25,103 bases of DNA from JBDRTU01 sp043823825 (GCA_043823825.1 JBDRTU010000037.1:1-25103); one strand, 5' to 3'; positions 14,769 to 22,380 are shown, counted from the stretch's first letter. Numbers and translations: made by a program. Notes: generated by a model not told the origin, from the sequence alone.

Positions 14769-16721
14769 ATGTCTTCGTCCCACGATACTAACAAATCACC
14801 TAAAAATTTTGAAACTTTTGACCTATGGAGTAAGTCACAATTTGCGATGTGGTCAAATATCAGATACGATTTCGAACTAATAGCTGAACTCACAAGGCAC
14901 ATTAGAAGTGTAAGACATTGCTTAGACCTGTTGGATATTGTAAACCAACATTTGCAAAACCAAACAGAAAGAGTCTTCTTTGATGGAACGATTAAGTGTC
15001 TTAAATATCTCATAAAAAATAAGTTTCTTGACTTAAAAAATTTACCAATTCTAACGCAAGACGAAAAATATCTTTTCAGGCTTTTAGAGAAATACTCAAA
15101 CAGGCTTGATATAACTGATGTCATTTTAGACATCGAAGAACCTACCTTGAGGGTAATGCTAATTGAATACCCTCACCTAATCTCAGAAGTTCTTGAAGAC
15201 AATGAATTGGCAAGTCACCTTATCGGACGAGCTATGGTAAAAAATGGCATTACCGACTTGGCGAGTTTTCTTGAAAAAGTTGATGATGGCAAAAATTCCA
15301 TTGAAGTCGATAAGGACAAAAACTCAAAGGAAGCGATGAAGTGCAAGATACTTTATTTAGGACTAATGATTAAAAACAGAAAAATGCAGATACCAAGAAC
15401 GGCCACTGACATAATAAATGAATTTACAAAACTTACAGATAATGTTATCGAAAATGAAACATATAGTAGGGGCATCTTCAACTCAATGTATGCGGCTTTT
15501 TACGGTTCTGATTATTGGAATAATGAGAGAAAAGCACATCTAAGTGGATGTAATACATTGTATCTGGATTTTCAACTTCTATTTTTGTCGAAAAATCATA
15601 TGTCAATGATATATGACATTTTTCTCACAAAAGAAGTTGATAAAATTGGCAAAAAATATTTTGGCGATGTCTATAAGCAAGAAGGTTTTATCGCATCACT
15701 TGCTATAAAAATGGCTATAGTAATAATACTTTTTCGAGCTGAAAATTTTATCCCTAAGGACGAAGTAAAAGATACAGACATTTTTGACGGGGCATCTATG
15801 TTAAATGGATTAAACTATGCGGTTAAAAAAACTGGCGATAAACAAAATCGACTTGAACTTAAACAGTGGTTTCTTGATTATTTTAGGGATGAGTTGGAGA
15901 AACGAGTTGCTTTTATTAAAATGCAAATTGATAATGTTATTTCTATAGCTGAATTCCCATCGGGATTAACTCGTGTAATTTATTTACCAGTTTTTGAAAG
16001 TTTTAGGTTTTTCTGCACAAAAATCCCTTTGGAAATTTTAGAACAAATTATCAAGTTGTTTAAGAATAGAAAAATTGACAATGAGATAAAAGATGATGTT
16101 TTGATAAACTTTGTCATAAACATTCAAAAAATAATAAGTAATAAGAAACCGAATGAAAAAGCAATATCCGAAGAAGAAAATTACTATAAGGATGCTTTTA
16201 TAATTTTAATAAGTAAAATTTTTGAGAACTTAATAAAAAAATCTATACACTCATTAGAGCTTAATTGCCCAGTGAAGACGTACTATGAGAAGGCGTATAC
16301 CGAAAGGGGTAACTTAAAAAGCGATGACCTCTATGGCGATGCGAATATGGCCATAATAGAACTAATTTTGAATTTTGATTTATCAGCTAACGATAGTTTT
16401 ATTGGTTATATAGAAAGTAATCTATACTGGAAATTAAGAACCACTGGCCGTCTGATTCTAAAAACAGACCAGCAGACAATTTCAGAAATCAATTTCAAAG
16501 AAGGATTTATGGAGAGTATACCAGACCCGAAAGACTTTACGAAACAACTAGAAAATGAAGAAAACATACAAAAAATACGACAATACATTGATAATCTCCC
16601 AGAAAAAGAACGAGAAGCGGTTAAAAAGCGTGTCTTAATGAACGAAAAGCTTACTGATACAGAAAGAAGAGCAAAAAATAGGGGTTTGAATAAAATTCGC
16701 CAAATTATGGGCGTTTCTTGA
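14769..16721 (+). CDS. 650-aa protein with sigma-70-like C-terminal region
   Basis: The N-terminal 450 residues are helical, charged and unlike anything I recognise. The last 150 look like a sigma factor: LYGDANMAIIELILNFDLS and the following SFIGYIESNLYWKLRTTGR (near 515-555) match the region 2 pattern of DL.QEG..GL..A...FD..F..Y...I. The end, IDNLPEKEREAVKKRVLM and RAKNRGLNKIRQIMG (about 605-648), matches the LP..ER.V and HTH parts of region 4, but shortened. No signal peptide or strong membrane helix is seen. It may direct RNA polymerase to element promoters or have become a DNA-binding regulator; both are inferences. It is divergent from the restriction operon and ends in a strong terminator. 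Confidence 0.6.
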   Translation: MSSSHDTNKSPKNFETFDLWSKSQFAMWSNIRYDFELIAELTRHIRSVRHCLDLLDIVNQHLQNQTERVFFDGTIKCLKYLIKNKFLDLKNLPILTQDEKYLFRLLEKYSNRLDITDVILDIEEPTLRVMLIEYPHLISEVLEDNELASHLIGRAMVKNGITDLASFLEKVDDGKNSIEVDKDKNSKEAMKCKILYLGLMIKNRKMQIPRTATDIINEFTKLTDNVIENETYSRGIFNSMYAAFYGSDYWNNERKAHLSGCNTLYLDFQLLFLSKNHMSMIYDIFLTKEVDKIGKKYFGDVYKQEGFIASLAIKMAIVIILFRAENFIPKDEVKDTDIFDGASMLNGLNYAVKKTGDKQNRLELKQWFLDYFRDELEKRVAFIKMQIDNVISIAEFPSGLTRVIYLPVFESFRFFCTKIPLEILEQIIKLFKNRKIDNEIKDDVLINFVINIQKIISNKKPNEKAISEEENYYKDAFIILISKIFENLIKKSIHSLELNCPVKTYYEKAYTERGNLKSDDLYGDANMAIIELILNFDLSANDSFIGYIESNLYWKLRTTGRLILKTDQQTISEINFKEGFMESIPDPKDFTKQLENEENIQKIRQYIDNLPEKEREAVKKRVLMNEKLTDTERRAKNRGLNKIRQIMGVS

Positions 16722-16752
16722 TGTCCCGTTTTTCAAACTAACTGCATTTATT

Positions 16753-16778
16753 AAGTAGAGGATAACCTCTACTTTTTT
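16753..16778 (+). terminator. Rho-independent terminator
   Basis: AAGTAGAGG (16753-16761), a 4-nt ATAA loop, CCTCTACTT (16766-16774), then T to 16778. It lies only 18 bp before the ATG of the next gene, so that gene needs its own promoter or read-through. Confidence 0.85.
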
Positions 16779-16796
16779 GTTATTAAATTAAAATTT

Positions 16797-17084
16797 ATGA
16801 CCAAAAAGTTACGAAATTATGAAGCAAAAACCAATAATTCTGCCGAAGATTATAGCAACTACCTTTTTACGTTCGATTTGGGAGCAGCCGCAGCGTTAGT
16901 TTCAGCTAGCTTTAAGCTTGTCTTACTCGATAAAAAAAATCCTCGCAAAGTCCAGTTCGCCTTCCTGAGAGAAACTGGAATAGAAAAGGTCGTAGATGAT
17001 TACTGGTCAGACCGCCTCGAAGTTAAAGCTAGGTCGTTTTTCGATAACCTCAAAATGCTTAAAAACCGCCTCTACAGCGAATAG
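16797..17084 (+). CDS. DUF5659-like small protein
   Basis: This 95-aa protein reads YLFTFDLGAAAALVSASFKL near residues 22-41, then VLLDKKNPRKVQFAFL and a C-terminal SFFDNLKMLKNRLYSE. The order (a T/FDL start, an Ala/Leu-rich helix, a polar turn followed by a K.V.FxF strand, and a final helix with N.K.LK) is that of DUF5659, a small family I associate with mobile elements carrying phage-type Rep genes. The function is unknown. The assignment rests on pattern memory only. The gene is first in the replication module; 67 bp separate it from the next small gene. Confidence 0.65.
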   Translation: MTKKLRNYEAKTNNSAEDYSNYLFTFDLGAAAALVSASFKLVLLDKKNPRKVQFAFLRETGIEKVVDDYWSDRLEVKARSFFDNLKMLKNRLYSE

Positions 17085-17109
17085 CATCTAATTTTTGCTT
17101 GGAGTATTC

Positions 17110-17123
17110 CCCGAAATTTCGGG
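17110..17123. promoter_or_regulatory. palindrome upstream of the Rep gene
   Basis: CCCGAAATTTCGGG is a perfect 14-bp palindrome, 29 bp before the 40-aa gene and 63 bp before rep. It could be an operator or part of a replication origin. No nick-site consensus can be assigned. Confidence 0.5.
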
Positions 17124-17151
17124 ACAACAAAGTTTGGAAAGGAAGACAAAT

Positions 17152-17274
17152 ATGAATACTCAAAAAATAGGCAAACGTAGGCTTTATGCTCGATACAATC
17201 GCTATCAGAATTACATATCCGAACTTTATGGTTGGAAACCCCAATCTTTTTACGCCTGCGTTAGTTATCAATGA
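17152..17274 (+). CDS. 40-aa basic protein overlapping the rep start
   Basis: An ATG at 17152 stands behind AAGGAAG (17139-17145), one of the best ribosome sites in the window. The 40-residue product (MNTQKIGKRRLYARYNRYQN to YACVSYQ) is rich in Arg, Lys and Tyr, as expected for a small nucleic-acid-binding peptide. It overlaps the first 89 bp of rep in another frame. Either it is a real small protein, or its translation delivers ribosomes to the rep start, which lacks a ribosome site of its own (translational coupling by overlap). Confidence 0.5.
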   Translation: MNTQKIGKRRLYARYNRYQNYISELYGWKPQSFYACVSYQ

Positions 17275-18352
17275 AAAAACTACTGATTTTAATTACGGCC
17301 GACACAAATTCCAAAAGTTCACTAAAAACCCAACCCTTAAAGATAAACAAGCAGGTATCTACCTGCCCAGACTAACAGTTTATCAGCGTTTTGATGGGTT
17401 CAAACTAACCTATGACCTTCACATAGAGTTTTCAATCCCTAAGCTATTATTTAGCAACAGCGTCCAAGAGTATGATGATGCGGACTTTGACAGGGTTATT
17501 AACGAGCTTAAATCTCGGCTCGCCAGAATGCAGGTAAGGATTTTTGAGCCTATACTTCGTAAGGCCGTAATCACAAAAGCTCATTTTGGTAAGAACATAG
17601 AGTTACCGCATCCTCTCACTGTTCAAGACGCTATCTCTACGCTTTTCAAGGCCGATGTTGGCAGGGGTAAAGATGTGAATATCAGACATTATGGCAACAA
17701 CGGCCAAGCCTTATATTTTTACGCCTCGTCTGACAACAGTATTTTTTACGATAAACTTAAAGACATTCTGACGCCAAAGGCCAAAGCCGTTGATAAAGAT
17801 AAGCTGAAACAGGAAAAATTATTGGTCGCCAGTCTACGCCGTGAGCAAAGGCCAGAAATACTTCGTTATGAGGTCAGGCTCGTCAAGCAACAAATCCTCG
17901 TTACCTTTCTTTCAAAAATAATGGGCAAAAAAATCAAAGGTATTACCTTTGAAGCATTATTTAACAAGGAGCTTTGTAAAAAAGCGTTGCTTTTTAGTTG
18001 GCAGGAAATAATAAAATCACCGGCCAGCCAGCTTGCTTTCAAACTTGAGCGGCCATTGGAAGAAGTGTTTGACGCTATGATTATCGGCCTGAGTATAAAA
18101 AAGAGAAAACAGGCGCATTCGCTCAACAGAGCACTTGCCAGTCTCGGCCTCTATACACTCATTAACCAATACGGAGTTAGGAAAACTAGAGATAAAATCG
18201 AAAAAAATTGGACAAGTAAAAGCTGGGCAAGACTGTCGGATAAAATAAAAATCTCGGCCACCACCCTTAGGAGTATCCCTCCTTCGCTTGCCATTAGCGA
18301 CATCCAGTCAGCATTAGAAAAATTTGAAAGATATGACTTCAAACAAGACTAA
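17186..18352 (+). CDS. phage/plasmid replication initiation protein, gene II/X family
   Basis: The product begins MLDTIAIRITYP, a form of the conserved MIDTI.I.I start of filamentous-phage pII/RstA-like initiators. It continues with GIYLPRLTVYQRF (near 57-69), IEFSIPKLLFSNSVQEYDD, LEFR-like RYEVRLVKQQ and GQALYFYASSDNSIFYDKLKD. These follow the family layout. Such proteins nick the double-strand origin and start rolling-circle replication of the circular element. Length (388 aa) is normal. The start at 17186 is preferred because of the conserved N-terminus, although an ATG at 17228 exists. In a Patescibacteria-type genome the protein marks an excised circular form of the integrated element. 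Confidence 0.8.
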   Translation: MLDTIAIRITYPNFMVGNPNLFTPALVINEKTTDFNYGRHKFQKFTKNPTLKDKQAGIYLPRLTVYQRFDGFKLTYDLHIEFSIPKLLFSNSVQEYDDADFDRVINELKSRLARMQVRIFEPILRKAVITKAHFGKNIELPHPLTVQDAISTLFKADVGRGKDVNIRHYGNNGQALYFYASSDNSIFYDKLKDILTPKAKAVDKDKLKQEKLLVASLRREQRPEILRYEVRLVKQQILVTFLSKIMGKKIKGITFEALFNKELCKKALLFSWQEIIKSPASQLAFKLERPLEEVFDAMIIGLSIKKRKQAHSLNRALASLGLYTLINQYGVRKTRDKIEKNWTSKSWARLSDKIKISATTLRSIPPSLAISDIQSALEKFERYDFKQD

Positions 18353-18482
18353 CAAACGGAGTCAGCCTTTAATGGACTACCAGCTCGCAGAAACAATTAA
18401 CGGGCAAATTGATAATGCCTTTGATATTCTATTTGAGGAAACCTTAAAGAAATACGGTGATTTGACAACTAATGACAATTAG
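18333..18482 (+). CDS. small hypothetical protein (49 aa, or 36 aa from an internal ATG)
   Basis: The ATG at 18333 overlaps the end of rep by 20 bp and opens a 49-codon frame ending in TAG at 18480. A second in-frame ATG at 18372 has GGAG 10 nt before it. The product (MDYQLAETINGQIDNAFDIL and onward from the second start) is acidic and predicted helical. The compact spacing suggests a real gene of the element operon, but I do not recognise it. Its end holds the promoter of the next gene. Confidence 0.45.
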   Translation: MTSNKTNKRSQPLMDYQLAETINGQIDNAFDILFEETLKKYGDLTTNDN

Positions 18483-18491
18483 GAGTATAAT
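18462..18491 (+). promoter_or_regulatory. strong promoter of the xis-int pair
   Basis: TTGACA (18462-18467), an 18-bp spacer and TATAAT (18486-18491), both perfect. Transcription would start at about 18498, the A of the start codon, so the mRNA is probably leaderless. Confidence 0.8.
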
Positions 18492-18497
18492 AGATTT

Positions 18498-18677
18498 ATG
18501 GAATTTCTAACATTAGAAGAGATTGCCAAAGAGTTAAGAGTTCATCCCCGCACCATAATGCGTTGGCTTAAAAATGGCAGCCTTAAAGGCTATAAACTTG
18601 GTAATGGTAAGACGTCCCTACTTCGCATTCCTAAAACAGAGGTTATAAAATTCTTAGAGAAACATAAAATCAAATGA
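18498..18677 (+). CDS. excisionase-like HTH protein (MerR/AlpA type)
   Basis: The 59-aa product (MEFLTLEEIAKELRVHPRTI, then MRWLKNGSLKGYKLGNG) has the winged-HTH signature of Xis/AlpA-type DNA-binding proteins. LTLEEIAKELRVHPRTIMRW is the HTH, followed by the G.L.GYK.G wing and a FLEKHK tail. Such proteins set the direction of recombination or regulate the integrase. The stop overlaps the recombinase start by ATGA (18674-18677), so the two are translationally coupled. The perfect promoter directly before the ATG indicates the pair is expressed on its own. Confidence 0.85.
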   Translation: MEFLTLEEIAKELRVHPRTIMRWLKNGSLKGYKLGNGKTSLLRIPKTEVIKFLEKHKIK

Positions 18678-20296
18678 CCATTACGCCTGAAAAAACAATA
18701 AAGCTGATTGCTACCTACTCCCGTGTTTCTACTTCAAATCAAGAGGAGCAGCAAACCATACAGAACCAAATAAATTCGCTCCAAGAATTTGCCAAGAAAA
18801 ATAGCTACACGATAGTTGAGGAATATGTTGACGATGGCTGGAGTGGCGATATGTTGGCCAGACCTGCTCTCGATAAATTGCGGCAAGACGCAAAGAATAA
18901 GGTTTGGGAAGCTGTGCTGATTTATGACCCAGACCGCTTGGCTCGCCGCTATTCGTATCAAGAATTGGTTATGGATGAGTTGAAGGAAGCTGGAATCGAG
19001 ATTATGTTCATCACTGTTTCCGCTCCCAAAAACAGCGAGGACAAAATCCTGCACGGCGTCAGAGGTCTATTTGCAGAATACGAACGGGCGAAAATAACCG
19101 AGCGTTTTCGCCTCGGTAAACTTCGTAAAGCTAAAGAAGGCCATATTCTCACTACTAAACCTCTCTATGGCTACAACTACATTCCAAAACAGGATAAACG
19201 ACACGGCTACTACGAAATCAATCCTGAAGAAGCACGGGTCGTCAAAATGATATTCTCTTGGGTAGCCAATGACAGAATGACCTTGCGAGCTATTGTAAGA
19301 AAATTGCAACAATTAGGTATAAGGCCACGCAACAGCAAAAGGGGTGTATGGAACACCAGCACATTAAGCACAATGCTACGACATAGAGGGTATATCGGTG
19401 AAGCACACTGGGGAGCTTCTTATGCCGTCGTTCCAGAAAAACCCCTCAAAAATGACAAATATAAAAAGATGAAAAAAACCAGCCGTAGACTACGACCAAA
19501 AGAAGAATGGATAACTATCCCCATTCCTGCGATTATAGAACCAGAGTTATTTGAAAAAGCTGGCAGGCAGCTAAAAGCAAATTTTGAGTTATGTAAGCGC
19601 AACAGAAAAAATGAGTATCTCTTGGCTGGTAAAATAGAATGTGTATGCGGTAGAAAACGGGCTGGCGAAGGATACTACAATAAACCCAATTTGTATTATC
19701 GCTGCAGCGATAGAGTATTAAGTTTTCCTTTGCCGCCAAAATGCGAAGAAGGGGGTGTTAATGCTAGATTGGCTGATGAGCTTGTTTGGAAAAAGATAGC
19801 AGGTTTGATGAGTTCCCCAGAGTTGATGACCGAACAAGTAGGTCGCTGGTACAAAAATAGACAAGCCAAGACGACGTCGGCTTTGGTTGATGTTGAGGTT
19901 TTGAAAAAAGAGGTTAGCAAATTAAATAAACAAGTTGAAAGATACAATAAAGGCTATGGAGCAGGCGTGTTTACTCTGGCGCAACTTAAAGATTATACTA
20001 CGCCGCTTCGAGATAAAATCAGCCAGTTTGAGACACAAATCGCCAGTACCACCAGTGAAGCTAACCAAATGCGGTTAAAAACGCCGAGCACGGGTGAGGT
20101 TGAATCATTTGCTGTAAAAGCCAAGAAAACCTTACAGGACTTGAATTTTGCAGCCAAGCGGGCAATAATACTCAACACTATCGAAAAGGTCGTTGCTAAT
20201 AAACAACACTTACAAGTAATCGGATTTATTCCAATCAATCAAGATGTCAAATTCTTCTCACTCCATCGGAATTGTTGGCTTGCCCAACGTTGGTAA
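18674..20296 (+). CDS. large serine recombinase (integrase)
   Basis: The 540-aa product has an N-terminal resolvase domain: YSRVSTSNQEEQ with catalytic Ser19, and YDPDRLARR (84-92) carrying the conserved DRLAR. FAEYERAKITERF follows. A recombinase domain begins near 165 (YGYNYIP), and a zinc-ribbon near 320-365 shows CVCG and later Cys pairs. A coiled-coil follows at about 395-455. It catalyses site-specific integration and excision through a Ser-DNA intermediate. The last 17 residues (VKFFSLHRNCWLAQRW) are read out of phase from the first codons of ychF; the stop falls in the P-loop sequence. Integration at that point may have created this tail. Confidence 0.93.
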   Translation: MTITPEKTIKLIATYSRVSTSNQEEQQTIQNQINSLQEFAKKNSYTIVEEYVDDGWSGDMLARPALDKLRQDAKNKVWEAVLIYDPDRLARRYSYQELVMDELKEAGIEIMFITVSAPKNSEDKILHGVRGLFAEYERAKITERFRLGKLRKAKEGHILTTKPLYGYNYIPKQDKRHGYYEINPEEARVVKMIFSWVANDRMTLRAIVRKLQQLGIRPRNSKRGVWNTSTLSTMLRHRGYIGEAHWGASYAVVPEKPLKNDKYKKMKKTSRRLRPKEEWITIPIPAIIEPELFEKAGRQLKANFELCKRNRKNEYLLAGKIECVCGRKRAGEGYYNKPNLYYRCSDRVLSFPLPPKCEEGGVNARLADELVWKKIAGLMSSPELMTEQVGRWYKNRQAKTTSALVDVEVLKKEVSKLNKQVERYNKGYGAGVFTLAQLKDYTTPLRDKISQFETQIASTTSEANQMRLKTPSTGEVESFAVKAKKTLQDLNFAAKRAIILNTIEKVVANKQHLQVIGFIPINQDVKFFSLHRNCWLAQRW

Positions 20297-21317
20297 ATCT
20301 ACACTATTCAAGGCGTTAACGCGAAAAAGCGTAATGATTGAAAACTATCCTTTCACTACCATTGACCCAAATGTGGGAATAGTGGAAGTTCCTGACGAAC
20401 GTCTGCAAAAAATTTATCAAATAACCAAATCTACTAAAGTTATCCCTACTACTATTACTTTTGTAGATATTGCCGGACTAGTTAAAAATGCTCACCAAGG
20501 AGAAGGTCTTGGCAATCAATTTTTAGCCCACATTCGTAAAGTAGATGCTATTGTTCATATTGTCCGCTCTTTCTCTGATACCAATGTTAGCCACATAACA
20601 GGTGCAGCTGATCCGCAAGCTGATGCCGAGATAGTAAATATTGAATTGATAATGGCTGATTTGGCTGTGCTAGAAAAAAAATTAGCACCCCTAAAAGCCA
20701 AACTAAAAAGTGGGCAAGATAAAGAAATAATTACACAAATAGCGGTTCTAGAAAAAATACAAAAACATTTAGCTAATGGACAACCAACGCGCTTATTATC
20801 TTTAACTAATGAAGAACTACATTTAATTTCAGATCTAACGTTATTAACAATAAAACCAATGCTTTATGTGCTCAATACTGATGAGGATGAAACAACGACT
20901 GAAAATATAAAATTTTCGCCCTGTTTTAGTTTATGCTGTAAATTAGAAGCGGAAATTGCTGATTTAGAACCAGCAGAAGCCAGAGAATATCAAACAGAAC
21001 TAGGAATACAAGAAACTGGTTTAAATAAATTAATTAAAGCAAGCTATCGCCTTTTAAATCTAATTACTTTTTTCACTTATAACAAAATCGAAACCAGAGC
21101 TTGGACAGTTTCACAAGGAACTAAAGCGCCGCAGGCTGCCGGCCGCGTTCATACTGATTTTGAACAAGGATTTATTCGCGCCGAAGTTATTTCTTATGAA
21201 GATTTTGTCTCGACCAATGGAGAGAGTGGCGCGCGCGACGCGGGAAAACTGCATCTCGAAGGTAAAGAATATGTAACGCAGGATGGCGACGTAATGCACT
21301 TCAGATTTTCTATTTAG
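20244..21317 (+). CDS. ychF: ribosome-binding ATPase YchF
   Basis: The product is an Obg-family P-loop protein: GLPNVGKST (12-20), DIAG (75-78), HQGEGLGNQFLAHIRKVDA, and NTDE near 209. The last is a relative of the NxxE motif that makes YchF prefer ATP to GTP. The C-terminal TGS domain holds AWTVSQGTKAPQAAG and ends GDVMHFRF. It binds ribosomes and has been linked to translation and stress responses. Length (357 aa) is normal. The N-terminus (MSNSSHSIGIVG) has three or four more residues than the usual MSLSIGIVG, consistent with an insertion event at the 5' end. The start lies inside the recombinase frame, and no own promoter is visible. Confidence 0.95.
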   Translation: MSNSSHSIGIVGLPNVGKSTLFKALTRKSVMIENYPFTTIDPNVGIVEVPDERLQKIYQITKSTKVIPTTITFVDIAGLVKNAHQGEGLGNQFLAHIRKVDAIVHIVRSFSDTNVSHITGAADPQADAEIVNIELIMADLAVLEKKLAPLKAKLKSGQDKEIITQIAVLEKIQKHLANGQPTRLLSLTNEELHLISDLTLLTIKPMLYVLNTDEDETTTENIKFSPCFSLCCKLEAEIADLEPAEAREYQTELGIQETGLNKLIKASYRLLNLITFFTYNKIETRAWTVSQGTKAPQAAGRVHTDFEQGFIRAEVISYEDFVSTNGESGARDAGKLHLEGKEYVTQDGDVMHFRFSI

Positions 21318-21563
21318 ACATAAACTGAGCAACAATAGAAACTATTATAATTAGAGTAAAGAGAAACACTGATAATACTACGCCGGCTATCGCTAACCCG
21401 TAACTTTTTTGATTAGGGTTACGTTTATTTGTTTAAGTGCAATTATACTTAAAATCAGACCCACGGAAAAAAATATAAAAGCAAAAATGAGTCCTAAAAT
21501 TGCATTCGTATTAGTCTGTTGTTGTGGTGGCATGGCGCGTAAATTAGATAAATTATTATCCAT
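21309..21563 (-). pseudogene. DUF4190-like small membrane protein, frameshifted
   Basis: From ATG 21563 the frame reads MDNNLSNLRAMPPQQQTNTN, then a hydrophobic helix AILGLIFAFIFFSVGLILSI, and would stop at 21393 after 56 residues. Adding one base in the T-run at 21424-21426 (A-run on the minus strand) restores KRNPNQKSYGLAIAGVVLSV and a second membrane helix ending in QFMSK* at 21309. The result is the two-helix layout ALxxG...NxKGxGLAIAGLVLG of DUF4190 membrane proteins. The gene has either a true single-base deletion or a sequencing error in a homopolymer. It overlaps ychF tail-to-tail by 9 bp. I see nothing else in 21564-21668. Confidence 0.65.
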
Positions 21564-21668
21564 AATGTAAAATTAATTATTATAATTCAACTATAGCCCC
21601 CAACGATTTTTGTCAAACATAAATAATTTATCGTAATTAATGCTCGCCGCCAATGCCGCTTGTTATCT

Positions 21669-21704
21669 TGTGTAAAATACATCCGGCCGGATGTATTTTA
21701 CACA
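21669..21704. promoter_or_regulatory. 36-bp perfect palindrome, operator of the PaaX-like gene
   Basis: The half-site TGTGTAAAATACATCCGG is repeated as its exact inverted complement, with centre CCGGCCGG at 21683-21690. Its right arm contains the TTTACA (21697-21702) of the promoter for the gene at 21755. A dimeric regulator bound here would block transcription. Confidence 0.8.
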
Positions 21705-21725
21705 CAGACTATATTATAGTATACT
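21697..21725 (+). promoter_or_regulatory. promoter embedded in the operator
   Basis: TTTACA (21697-21702), a 17-bp spacer and TATACT (21720-21725). Transcription would start near 21732. The -35 lies within the palindrome, as expected for autoregulation. Confidence 0.65.
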
Positions 21726-21754
21726 ATTAAATTAGATGAAATCTAATGCTTTAG

Positions 21755-22339
21755 GTGACTACTCTTAATTCCAATATTTTTATGGTTCACTATCAAGCCC
21801 ATTCACCACTCACAAAAGTACTGCTAAACTTTCTATCTGGTCTAAAAACCACAACTATTGAGCTTGGCCACCTAGTATCAGCAATATCAACTCATTATGG
21901 CAGCGCCTATCGCCACGGCGGATATGAATATGTGGTAGAACTCAAGCGCCTAGCTGACAAAAGAGAAGTAAGGCAAGTTGTGAAACGGCTTCGGCGTTCT
22001 CGTTATATCAAAGTTCAAAAGATTGGGAAACGATTGATGGTAGCATTAACTGATAAAGGTAAGGCAGCTACCCTAGTACAACGTTTGCGAGCAGCTCCCC
22101 CACATAGACCAAATTACTTCACTATAGTTATCTTTGATATTCCAGAATCACAGCGTGCGGCGCGCCTTCAGCTGCGGGCTCTCTTAAAGCAAGGAGGATT
22201 TTGGCTGCTGCAACACAGTGTGTGGGTTAGTAATCAAGATGCGTATCAAGAACTAGCGGCTTTCATAAAGCTCTTAAAACTTGAACGGTGGGTGAATGTC
22301 TACCACGCGACTGACTTACTATACCTTCCTAAAAAATAA
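21755..22339 (+). CDS. PaaX-like transcriptional regulator with Cas2-like domain
   Basis: The 194-aa product from GTG 21755 (ATG 21782 is an alternative) has two domains. Residues 15-105 are a winged-helix region with a basic recognition part (REVRQVVKRLRRSRYIKVQK). Residues 118-194 are a ferredoxin-like domain, YFTIVIFDIPESQRAARLQL and GFWLLQHSVWVSN, of the kind shared by the PaaX middle domain and Cas2. The PaaX reading is favoured because there is no CRISPR array or other cas gene and because palindromic operators flank the gene. Regulators like this are common in CPR genomes and are often misnamed Cas2. The regulated pathway is unknown. Confidence 0.78.
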   Translation: MTTLNSNIFMVHYQAHSPLTKVLLNFLSGLKTTTIELGHLVSAISTHYGSAYRHGGYEYVVELKRLADKREVRQVVKRLRRSRYIKVQKIGKRLMVALTDKGKAATLVQRLRAAPPHRPNYFTIVIFDIPESQRAARLQLRALLKQGGFWLLQHSVWVSNQDAYQELAAFIKLLKLERWVNVYHATDLLYLPKK

Positions 22340-22348
22340 ACTGCTATG

Positions 22349-22380
22349 TGTAATTTTCATCCGGCCGGATGCAAATTACA
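22349..22380. promoter_or_regulatory. second operator of the same family
   Basis: A 32-bp palindrome with one mismatch (half-site TGTAATTTTCATCCGG) keeps the core CATCCGGCCGGATG of the upstream operator. It sits just downstream of the regulator gene and about 70 bp before the laccase-domain gene at 22452, which may also be a target. Confidence 0.75.

Larger units (their letters stand above)
14769..20296 (+). mobile_element. integrative element with phage-type Rep and serine recombinase
   Basis: Co-directional genes for a sigma-like protein, a DUF5659-like protein, a filamentous-phage II/X-type Rep, an excisionase-like HTH protein and a large serine recombinase form a self-replicating, integrating module. 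The right junction lies at the start of ychF: the recombinase frame runs 53 bp into it. The left end is not resolved. It may be near 14769, or nearer 10200 if the divergent restriction operon is cargo. Only the right half (16797-20296) is secure as element DNA. No phage morphogenesis genes (such as a Zot-type ATPase or coat proteins) and no conjugation genes are visible, so this is a satellite-like or plasmid-like element rather than a complete inovirus. Confidence 0.6.

Noticed and set aside
10076..20278. Direct repeat ATTGTTGG at 10076-10083 and 20271-20278 as att core
   Set aside because: Only 8 bp match, and the sequence left of 10076 does not read as a ychF N-terminus. It may be chance, though a boundary near 10100 is not excluded.
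14769..20296. Complete filamentous prophage
   Set aside because: A pII-like Rep is present, but no Zot-type ATPase, coat or adsorption proteins are seen.
21755..22339. Cas2 endonuclease as part of a CRISPR system
   Set aside because: The protein has an N-terminal winged-helix domain and operator palindromes. There is no CRISPR array and no other cas gene in the window.
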